Positions 7,334 through 14,047 of a DNA stretch of 15,828 bases are shown here, piece by piece; the first letter of the stretch is position 1; every line of letters starts with the position of its first letter. Both the position numbers and the translations under genes were made by a program. This DNA comes from an uncultured Prevotellaceae bacterium (GTDB taxonomy: Bacteria; Bacteroidota; Bacteroidia; Bacteroidales; Bacteroidaceae). The stretch lies in assembly GCA_902477365.1 (NCBI GenBank), contig CABSGW010000027.1, positions 1 through 15,828 of the forward strand, given 5' to 3'. The notes beneath the pieces were generated by a model that saw nothing but the letters and a program-made list of their open reading frames with translations, had not been told where the DNA came from and did not search any database.

Positions 7334-8935
7334 TTAATTTACTCCTCCTTTCTCCTCGGCTTGAACAGGTGTTTTAGGGGCATCAGGATCGGGACGGTTG
7401 CCAAAATAGTAATAGTAGGGATAAAAGTTTTCATATGATCCACGTAGTGCTTTTGCTCCCTCCTGATAGTTACCTTTGAAACGGGCTGCGGCTGTCAGGA
7501 AGTTGTTGATACGGGTCGTTGTCATAGGGTTGAAGTTGAAACGTTGTAACCATTGAGGGTCTTTAAACGCATATAGTGCTACGGCTTGTTCCACCGCCGT
7601 AGGCAGACTTTTCCCCATGTAGGATTCTGTCCTTGGTAATAAGGCCTGTAGCTCTTTGGTATATAGGCATGCTGCTAAGCTGGTTTCTAATGCCTGAGGA
7701 GAGCGTCCATTCGTGCGGACCAGGTTGTAACCAAGGAATAGTGGGGCTTGATAGTCAAGCTCGAATTTGTCTTCAACGGGAAGGAGTGCTGTTATTCTGC
7801 TCAACTCTGGGTCTGCTGCTATTAGTTCTTTGTTTTGGAGCATGGGGCGATAATGCGCTATGAATGCTCCTTCCAGTGGAATTTGTTCCAAAATATGTAG
7901 GTATTTTTCGGCTAGCATTTTCTCATCGTTAATCAATGCGCAGAGAAATAGGCGTTTGACCTTTTCAATAGACGGTCCTTCCGTAACCAGTCGTTCCATC
8001 GTGTTGTGATAAGCGGTATATACCAGCCCTGCATAAAAGTTGACATCCTGTTGTATCAGGTTGATTCCTGCATCCGGATTTCCGCTTTGTGTTGTCAGGC
8101 GCAGATTGGGGAATTGGTAATTCAGTTCGAACAAACGGTCCAGTAATTGATCGGTTTGTACCAATGCTATGGCATAATATCCGGCAATAGGGCGACTGGG
8201 TTCTTTAGCCGAAAGCGCCGTGTCAATCATCTCGTTCCATGCCTGCTGTTGCATCAATCGTTGCATGCGGGCTGTTAGGCGTGTGTTTTCGCCTGCTGTC
8301 AACGCATAGGTATAGCTACTTAGTGCCAGTACCGTCACAGTGCTTAATGCATATAAGCGAATCTTGTTAGACAGCGGCTGTGTGGTAGTTTTTCTTAACA
8401 GGAGTTTGGCAAGGAAAAGGCAGAGAAGCAGTACAAATGCCACCATAGGTGCGATGAATAACATTGATGGCTCGTCTATATAGTAGATATGAAGTTCTTT
8501 ATAGACCAAATAGGCAATCCAGGCAAAAGGCAATGCCAGATAGAGTGGAGCAAGCGCTTTTTGCTTTCCTGTAACAGCTAATAAAAATTTGACAGATGCA
8601 GTCAGCATTCCGGCCCAAATGAGCGCTCCGAACCACGGGTATTTGAAAGAGAGCAACAGGAAACGCCCGGCTATGTTTAGCCAACCATACGATAGGTCGA
8701 GTTGGTGGCGCATGAGCGTTTCGCTGAAAGCAAAGAAACTACTTTGTTCGGCCATATAAAATACATCATCATAGATGAATGCTGCAAATATCCATAACGT
8801 GAGAAACAGAACGAACATCGGCGATACGTATGAAAGATACTTGGCTAGTAATACCGGGTTGTTCTTTTTTGCAGGTTGTTTTGGTTTTTCGGGTTTAAGT
8901 CTTTTGTTGTTCTTGTTATTCCTTGTCGTTTGCAT
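7334..8935 (-). CDS. DUF6057-like polytopic membrane protein with helical-repeat C-terminal domain (copy 1)
   Basis: This is a 533-residue protein. A basic, Lys/Asn/Gln-rich cytoplasmic tail (1-30) is followed by about five hydrophobic segments at roughly 36-55, 101-120, 128-147, 157-180 and 193-213. The remainder (about 215-520) is soluble and alpha-helical, TPR-like in look, and ends in the aromatic signature YPYYYYFGNRPDPD before a short tail. The C-terminal half aligns with copy 2 (12326-14038) at NFYAGLVY/QFYASLGIY, ALINDEKMLAEKY/ALATGDTAVAKKY and the YYYYF/WYYFF end. The family assignment to the uncharacterised Bacteroidales group DUF6057 is from memory and moderately sure. The acidic pair D56-D57 just after the first membrane segment recalls GT-C glycosyltransferases, but that is a hypothesis. 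It lies 77 bp downstream of the CotH gene and 2 bp upstream of the PD40 lipoprotein gene. Confidence 0.8.
   Translation of the reverse strand: MQTTRNNKNNKRLKPEKPKQPAKKNNPVLLAKYLSYVSPMFVLFLTLWIFAAFIYDDVFYMAEQSSFFAFSETLMRHQLDLSYGWLNIAGRFLLLSFKYPWFGALIWAGMLTASVKFLLAVTGKQKALAPLYLALPFAWIAYLVYKELHIYYIDEPSMLFIAPMVAFVLLLCLFLAKLLLRKTTTQPLSNKIRLYALSTVTVLALSSYTYALTAGENTRLTARMQRLMQQQAWNEMIDTALSAKEPSRPIAGYYAIALVQTDQLLDRLFELNYQFPNLRLTTQSGNPDAGINLIQQDVNFYAGLVYTAYHNTMERLVTEGPSIEKVKRLFLCALINDEKMLAEKYLHILEQIPLEGAFIAHYRPMLQNKELIAADPELSRITALLPVEDKFELDYQAPLFLGYNLVRTNGRSPQALETSLAACLYTKELQALLPRTESYMGKSLPTAVEQAVALYAFKDPQWLQRFNFNPMTTTRINNFLTAAARFKGNYQEGAKALRGSYENFYPYYYYFGNRPDPDAPKTPVQAEEKGGVN
7342..7350 (-). promoter_or_regulatory. 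Unusually strong Shine-Dalgarno before the copy-1 PD40 lipoprotein
   Basis: The minus strand reads AAGGAGGAG inside the last codons of the DUF6057-like gene. The AGGAGG core lies 12 nt before the ATG at 7331. Most Bacteroidales genes lack such a site, including its neighbours here. It supports this start codon and suggests a need for high or coupled translation across the 2-bp junction. Confidence 0.6.
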
Positions 8936-8952
8936 ATAGAGCTAGTATTTTG

Positions 8953-8986
8953 AAGAGGCTGTTCGCTTTATGCGTTACAGCCTCTT
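8953..8986. other. Hairpin between the CotH and DUF6057-like genes
   Basis: A perfect 10-bp stem (AAGAGGCTGT at 8953-8962, ACAGCCTCTT at 8977-8986) has a 14-nt loop and lies in the 77-bp gap. On the minus strand, where the genes run, it is followed by CAAAATAC, not a T tract. It is therefore more likely an attenuating, processing or stability hairpin than a full terminator. On the plus strand TTGTTTATTTC follows, but no plus-strand gene precedes it. Confidence 0.5.
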
Positions 8987-9012
8987 GTTTATTTCTTTCT
9001 CTTTAGTAATTG

Positions 9013-11958
9013 TTATTGTACGAGTACTTTCTGGCGGTTAACCAAGTAGATACCCGGTTTCAGGTTGTCAATAGTTACATACCCTTCGGGTATTTTTTTA
9101 CTTAGTATCAATAATCCCTCCATGTTGTAAACTGTAATTGTTTCAGCTTTGTTTGTGTAAATTGAGATCTGATTTTTTCCACCGGTTATGCTTAGGTAGT
9201 TGTTGTCTTTTGCCGTTCCAATAATGGTTGGGTCGTATTTGTATTTTTTGTCGAGCGCATTCAAGCGGTCTTCTATCCATTGTGTAATGTATTCCACCTC
9301 GTAACTGAAGTTGAGGGCAATGCCATTGCTGTTATTCCACCGGTTATATTCACGCGCTTCAGCTCCACTCTCGTAGAATAGTGTGCGGTAGTTTATGAAA
9401 CGTTCTTTTAAAGCCTTTTCGTCAAAGAATGTGGTTCTTAGTTCGGCATACCGCTTTTCAAGCTGCTCTTTCCAGTTGTTGTAATTGTAAGCACCCAGTT
9501 TGTAAAGCAACGTATGTTCGCCGTGTTCATTTGCCTTTATATAGGTGGCAAAATCTTGTGCAGCATTACTGGTGATGTTGTTGCTTCCGTTCCAGCGTCT
9601 TCCCCATGTGCCATCCAAATCCCAAGGTGTGAGACTGGTCTTGGTGCTCTTCTGCTTGTCATAATTGTAGATATACATGTTTTTACCATGATTGTCGGTT
9701 GCCAACAACAAGTCCAAGAAGAGATTATAGTCCCTCCATACAGGCAGATCAAAATACTTCTCTACGTTCGCTTTGAATGTGGTGGCATTTGTTGCTGTTG
9801 CAACAAAGTTTATTGCATTGTATAGAGGTGTCCAGTCGATGTCTTCACCATCTCCTAAATCCGGATATTTGACTTCCCATGAATCCCATGCCTCACGTTG
9901 ATTGTTGTAGGCAGCAGGAGATGTTCCTGGGTAATAGTTCTGTCCAACATTGTGACCCATGAACACCGAGTAGCTCCATCCTTTTGATTTGTATAATACA
10001 CCACGTATCGTGTCGGCTATAGCTGTTGTTTTTCCGGGTTTAATCTTTTTCAGCTTCAGCTGTTTGCGGTCTATTTTCTCCGTAAAACAGTATAGGCCGG
10101 CATACGAACCGTTCAAGATTACTTCCACAAAACGTCCGCGTGTTCCGTTGATAGCCTTAGGCTCTTCCGCTTTTTGGTAGGGGGGGGTAGAGAAGTCGTT
10201 CCACAGATCGGTTGAAACGCGGTTACGCACACGTCCGGGGTCTACGGCCATGGCGTCAAGAATCCAGTTGTTGTCATCCCTCAGACTCAGGAAACGCCGG
10301 TCAATGGAGTTGCCGTTGGCATCTTTCAGTTTTATGGCGTAAGATTTTTTGCTCATACCTGATGCGGTTGCGCCCCGATAACGGAAGTTTGCATGGTAAA
10401 GAGAGTCTACTCCAGAGTGGTCCGGATCGTTTACCCGAATGCTTCCAGGCTGGAAGTAGCCGGATGAAAATGATTTGCCATTGACTTCGACGATAGGCAT
10501 GAAGGTGAATGTGATGGACGCTTTTGCAACGCAGTCGCCCTCTTGATCCAAGACCTCTAGCGCGTACAGTTTGTTTCCGGTCACTTTATCAAACTGATAG
10601 CTGTTCGTTTCAGCGCTTATCGGTGTTTGTTCAATTGAAATGGTGTATTTCCCATTACCAACAAATGTGGTGGTAATCTCTGCCTGGTAATTCTTGCCGC
10701 CGCGGTCAGCATTTCGCAATGGCATCATATACACATTGTATAGGGCATCATAGATCGCCGGTTTACCATTTATTTTCAGTTCATCCAATAGTTTGTTGAC
10801 GGCAACAATTGGTTTTTCTCCCGGCTGAGGCAGACTGAATCCTTTTTGTTCCAAATAGTTTTTATGACGTGTATCTTTTGAATAAAAAATAAACTGGTTG
10901 CCTGGATCGTCAGCCAAGTAGAAACAGATGTGTTTTTGCTGATAGTCGTTCAGATACAAATAGCCGTCCCAATAATACGGGTGCTCTGCATAGGGACCTT
11001 CGTTTTGGCTGCATGTGCCTACAGACAACGTATAACCGGAATGGTTTTCGTCGGGGTGATACCCTATTTTCCATGTATTGTCAGACTTAGCAGTACTTCC
11101 TTTCAGCATGTTTACGGGCTGGTTAATGTCTTCGGACGGAACAGCTCCCGACAGGTAGGCATCGCCTGCTGCCGCGTATAGCAAAGCACCGTCTGTTCCA
11201 TTTACAACATAGAACTGGGACTGTTTGTCTTCAGTTTGCACCAATGTGCCGTCTACAATAGACAGATATTTGCCCGAGCGTGCATTCTTGATGGTATATA
11301 AAATGGGGTTTTGGGTATTGGTGGTATATACAACCGGTTCTGTCAGTCCGGTATTTTCCCAATAATATCCGTCCTTGGTTGTGCCAAAGAGTGTTTCATT
11401 CCCACCCGATCCGTCTTGGTCTACAACCCTATTTCCTTGTTCGTCGTAAAAGGCAAACACTTCATTCTCTGACGGGGAACCAGGTGGCTCATAAGTACCT
11501 ACGATGTAACCGGTGTTTTTTCTTGTGTTGAAACGATGACTGGGATGTCCTACGTTGATGAGGATAATGTCATTGTCTCCCGAAAGGGTGATGGTCCATT
11601 GCGAATTTGCACCATCCGGTTCATCCGTCAGTGCTATATAGCGTTTTTGGGTTGGTGTATTCGTATATTCGCCGTCGTAGGTGATGTATTGCTGGGTTGC
11701 TGCATTTTTCAGCGTGTATGTTTCCGCACCTATTTTGGTAATATACCAATAAGAGGCTTCCGCATTATTCTCCGTTATTTTTCCGTGGCATAATGGACTG
11801 TTTATTCCGGTCACCGCACCAGGGAATATGTATAAGTCTTGTGTGGCTTGCATGGTACATTGGAAACGGTATTTCTGACCGGTTTTAAATGTAAGTGCCC
11901 CGTGTGAGCTTAGTATGCTGACGATGAATACAAAAAGAAAACTGTAAATACGTGTCAT
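9013..11958 (-). CDS. Secreted CotH-type protein kinase with beta-rich N-terminal domain and C-terminal GIYxVN tail
   Basis: This is a 981-residue protein from the start chosen here. The frame also offers an ATG at 12015, 19 codons upstream, but that codon overlaps the -33 promoter element and its extension precedes an otherwise classical signal peptide (MTRIYSFLFVFIVSILSSHG), so it is rejected. Residues about 20-360 are beta-rich with repeated units (YTLKNAATQQYITYDG, YTIKNARSGKYLSIVDG), possibly a ricin-like trefoil pair. The CotH kinase region spans about 500-800: KKSYAIKL, LRDDNNWILDAMAVDP, RNRVSTDLWNDF, FVEVILNGSYAGLYCFTEKID, then TDNHGKN (D755) and PWDLDGTWG (D780, D782), matching the catalytic and metal positions of CotH kinases. 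The end, ITVYNMEGLLI...LKPGIYLVN, matches the tail of the LRR protein. CotH proteins phosphorylate secreted or coat proteins; the substrate here is unknown. Confidence 0.88.
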   Translation of the reverse strand: MTRIYSFLFVFIVSILSSHGALTFKTGQKYRFQCTMQATQDLYIFPGAVTGINSPLCHGKITENNAEASYWYITKIGAETYTLKNAATQQYITYDGEYTNTPTQKRYIALTDEPDGANSQWTITLSGDNDIILINVGHPSHRFNTRKNTGYIVGTYEPPGSPSENEVFAFYDEQGNRVVDQDGSGGNETLFGTTKDGYYWENTGLTEPVVYTTNTQNPILYTIKNARSGKYLSIVDGTLVQTEDKQSQFYVVNGTDGALLYAAAGDAYLSGAVPSEDINQPVNMLKGSTAKSDNTWKIGYHPDENHSGYTLSVGTCSQNEGPYAEHPYYWDGYLYLNDYQQKHICFYLADDPGNQFIFYSKDTRHKNYLEQKGFSLPQPGEKPIVAVNKLLDELKINGKPAIYDALYNVYMMPLRNADRGGKNYQAEITTTFVGNGKYTISIEQTPISAETNSYQFDKVTGNKLYALEVLDQEGDCVAKASITFTFMPIVEVNGKSFSSGYFQPGSIRVNDPDHSGVDSLYHANFRYRGATASGMSKKSYAIKLKDANGNSIDRRFLSLRDDNNWILDAMAVDPGRVRNRVSTDLWNDFSTPPYQKAEEPKAINGTRGRFVEVILNGSYAGLYCFTEKIDRKQLKLKKIKPGKTTAIADTIRGVLYKSKGWSYSVFMGHNVGQNYYPGTSPAAYNNQREAWDSWEVKYPDLGDGEDIDWTPLYNAINFVATATNATTFKANVEKYFDLPVWRDYNLFLDLLLATDNHGKNMYIYNYDKQKSTKTSLTPWDLDGTWGRRWNGSNNITSNAAQDFATYIKANEHGEHTLLYKLGAYNYNNWKEQLEKRYAELRTTFFDEKALKERFINYRTLFYESGAEAREYNRWNNSNGIALNFSYEVEYITQWIEDRLNALDKKYKYDPTIIGTAKDNNYLSITGGKNQISIYTNKAETITVYNMEGLLILSKKIPEGYVTIDNLKPGIYLVNRQKVLVQ
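10180..10187. repeat. Homopolymeric G8/C8 tract inside the CotH gene
   Basis: Eight consecutive G on the plus strand (C on the coding strand) encode part of the S-T-P-P-Y stretch within the kinase region. Tracts of this length are slippage-prone in bacteria, and a one-base change would truncate the protein in the kinase domain. The frame is intact in this copy. Confidence 0.8.
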
Positions 11959-11985
11959 TGTTTCGTGGGTTTGGGGAATAAAGCC

Positions 11986-12016
11986 CAAATATACGGATTT
12001 ATTTTGTTCATGCAAA
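11986..12016 (-). promoter_or_regulatory. Bacteroides-type sigma(ABfr) promoter of the CotH gene
   Basis: On the minus strand TTTG (12016-12013) is followed after exactly 19 nt by TATATTTG (11993-11986), a perfect match to the Bacteroides consensus TTTG-N19-21-TAnnTTTG. It predicts a transcript start roughly 20 nt before the ATG at 11958, and so supports that start over the ATG at 12015. Confidence 0.8.
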
Positions 12017-12325
12017 AAAAAGAGAATATAAGCTCATCAACAATTTAAAAATGTTTCATTCTTGTTTCCTTAGTAAGGTATTAAGCTATGAAAACAGCAT
12101 GAATGGATGGTATTGTTTTCCTGCTATGGGTGATAAAGAGAAGGTTTGGATAAATGAATGTCTTGGTTGCTGGGATGAGACGGACTGCGCTTCTCGTTAC
12201 AACGAGAAGCGCAGTCCGTTTTTCGGAACTGGTGGGTTGGTTGAAAGAGGAACATACCTGTTGGATAATATGCAGAGAATACTTGCCGGTGCTCGCTTAG
12301 AAAGAGGTTGATGAGCAAACAGGCA
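12017..12325. other. Intergenic region upstream of the CotH promoter
   Basis: About 310 bp lie between the 3' end of the copy-2 DUF6057-like gene and the CotH promoter. It contains the second 38-nt palindrome and its flank. No credible gene is present: the 83- and 86-codon frames on the two strands both run through the palindrome and lack ribosome binding sites. No clear T-tailed terminator for the upstream minus-strand genes was found. Confidence 0.65.
12181..12248. repeat. Copy B of the 38-nt palindromic dispersed repeat with conserved 3' flank
   Basis: 12181-12218 is a perfect palindrome: 18-bp arms (CGGACTGCGCTTCTCGTT and its complement) around a 2-nt centre (AC), followed on the plus strand by TTTTTC. 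The 3' flank to 12248 matches copy A at 5524-5552 in spacing and in the blocks CGGAA and GTTGGTT. The plus-strand T tract gives it terminator shape, but no plus-strand gene lies upstream, so a mobile or structural repeat is more likely. It could still act as a hairpin at the 3' end of the minus-strand transcript. Confidence 0.8.
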
Positions 12326-14038
12326 TTAGCTGAACTGTGTCGAAGACATTTCTTCACCATCACTTGGCCTGTCATTGGTTGGTCGGGGTGCTATGAAAAA
12401 ATAATACCAGTAATCGGATGTAGACCCCGTAGAGGGTAGTGCTGATTGGTTTTGAAGGCGTTGCATGAAAGCAGAGAATGCCTGATCCAGTGTAGGCGGA
12501 TAGTTATACATTGTTTTGAATGTACTGTCGTGTGTGGCCAGCATGGCAATCGCTTCTGCATAACTTTTTGGAAGCGGTTCGTGGACATAGGCTTGAGACG
12601 CTTTCAGGAATAATTCCAGTTTATCTAAGTCTCTCTCCATCAGTAATCCACATAGAATATAATCCAAGACGCGTTTGTTACTGTTGTCTTCCTCAAAAAT
12701 GCGTGCCATTTCGCTCAGAAAAGGCATTGCACCGATGAAGATCTGCGAACGTAACACCACGGGTTCTGTTCCTTGAGTTCGTAATGTACGTAAACGTTCT
12801 TCCTGTTCTTTCAGCCATGTGCCGTGCAGCGTAGTGCGGGACATCAGGTACATGTATTTCTTGGCTACAGCCGTGTCTCCGGTAGCAAGTGCATAAGTTG
12901 TCATCTGGCGCAGGCTACCCAGAGAATGGCCGTCCACACATTTTGTACCATATTCAAATGCTTGGTGGAAAGCTTCGTCGTATATGCCCAGGGAAGCATA
13001 AAATTGCCGGTTGAAATTGAGGCCGTATTTTTGTGTGTCGTGTGTGAACAGAAAGTCTTTCGTACTTTGTACGGGATACATGAAAAGATGTTCGGGAAGT
13101 GTGCCGAGCTGACTTTCGGCCAATAAAGCATAGCGCAGCAAAATTGGTTGTGTGCCCTCGCTATAGTCAATTTGCATTTTGATTTCGTCCCATTTGGCCT
13201 CGTCAGCCAAAAAGGCTAATGTTCGTATTTTCTCTGTCCGTATGTTGTCTTGATTACTCAATGTGGTGTAACATCCCCAACCGATGATAATCAGGGATAG
13301 TACGAAATTGATGATTGTCATTTTCCACGTGATGATGGCAAAACGCAGCACATAAACAATACCTATTGGAAGCAGGTAATAAGCAAAGGTAAAGAAATAG
13401 GCTTCGTAATCGCCATAACGTTGGCCAAAGGGGATAAATGCAATGAACGAACTCCATAGGGTGGGAGTGAAACAAGAAACCAAGAGACCCGTTAAAGGAA
13501 TAAGGCTTGCTTTGCGGCTGTGGCGTACTGCGAGTTCCCAAATGGCAGCTATCATAAACCACGCAATGAGGCGTGGCCAGGGAAAAAGTGCGTAACCAAT
13601 CAACAGGAGAAAAGCAGTATAGGGTATGCGTAAGTGGGGTGTGAGGGTATATAACATGAAGAAACTCCAGAAACATACACTTTGGATCAGCTCACCCGGA
13701 TATCCGTTGCAACTGGTAGCCAACAGGACGGGAAGGGCTACAGCTGCCCAAAAATGTTTGCTACCCATACGGGCTATGAGGGTAGCGAGCAGTACACCTG
13801 TCCATGCAGCCAGTGTACCCAGTATCAGTGCTCCACCTGCCGGGATGTAATAGAACTGTTGCAGGTAGGCCGCCAACCAGTTGGTTATTCCCTGGGGATG
13901 GTTTAGTTTGTCAAATGCAAACTCTTTTGTCCACAAAAATAGGGTATCGTATTCAATGGCACGCAGCAGGTTGGGAAATGCCACCAGGTAAGTGATCATA
14001 ATGATGATACCGGCCAGTATGGGATATAGCTTTTTCAT
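12326..14038 (-). CDS. DUF6057-like polytopic membrane protein with helical-repeat C-terminal domain (copy 2)
   Basis: This is a 570-residue protein that begins directly with a membrane segment (MKKLYPILAGIIIMITYLVA). It has about eight to nine hydrophobic segments up to residue about 260, clearly more than copy 1. The acidic E29-Y-D31 follows the first segment. Residues about 265-545 are soluble, helical and TPR-like, with pairs of helices such as ALATGDTAVAKKYMYLM, and end in the aromatic block YWYYFFIAPRP. It starts 9 bp after the stop of the copy-2 PD40 lipoprotein gene, so the pair is in lipoprotein-then-membrane-protein order, opposite to copy 1. The membrane half is divergent from copy 1 while the C-terminal half aligns throughout. 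The function is unknown; GT-C-like glycosyltransferase topology is a hypothesis resting on the acidic first-loop residues and the soluble C-terminal domain. Confidence 0.8.
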   Translation of the reverse strand: MKKLYPILAGIIIMITYLVAFPNLLRAIEYDTLFLWTKEFAFDKLNHPQGITNWLAAYLQQFYYIPAGGALILGTLAAWTGVLLATLIARMGSKHFWAAVALPVLLATSCNGYPGELIQSVCFWSFFMLYTLTPHLRIPYTAFLLLIGYALFPWPRLIAWFMIAAIWELAVRHSRKASLIPLTGLLVSCFTPTLWSSFIAFIPFGQRYGDYEAYFFTFAYYLLPIGIVYVLRFAIITWKMTIINFVLSLIIIGWGCYTTLSNQDNIRTEKIRTLAFLADEAKWDEIKMQIDYSEGTQPILLRYALLAESQLGTLPEHLFMYPVQSTKDFLFTHDTQKYGLNFNRQFYASLGIYDEAFHQAFEYGTKCVDGHSLGSLRQMTTYALATGDTAVAKKYMYLMSRTTLHGTWLKEQEERLRTLRTQGTEPVVLRSQIFIGAMPFLSEMARIFEEDNSNKRVLDYILCGLLMERDLDKLELFLKASQAYVHEPLPKSYAEAIAMLATHDSTFKTMYNYPPTLDQAFSAFMQRLQNQSALPSTGSTSDYWYYFFIAPRPTNDRPSDGEEMSSTQFS

Positions 14039-14047
14039 GAATGACGA

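Noticed and set aside
11959..12015. Upstream ATG giving a 1000-residue CotH protein
   Set aside because: The start codon lies inside the -33 promoter element and the extension spoils a clear signal peptide; the ATG at 11958 is preferred.
12181..12225. Plus-strand rho-independent terminator
   Set aside because: The stem plus T tract fits in shape, but no plus-strand gene precedes it and a related palindrome occurs at 5486-5523; a repeat is the better call.
12051..12375. Small frames on both strands upstream of CotH (86 and 83 codons)
   Set aside because: Both run through the palindrome and owe their shared motif to it; no ribosome binding site or domain supports coding.
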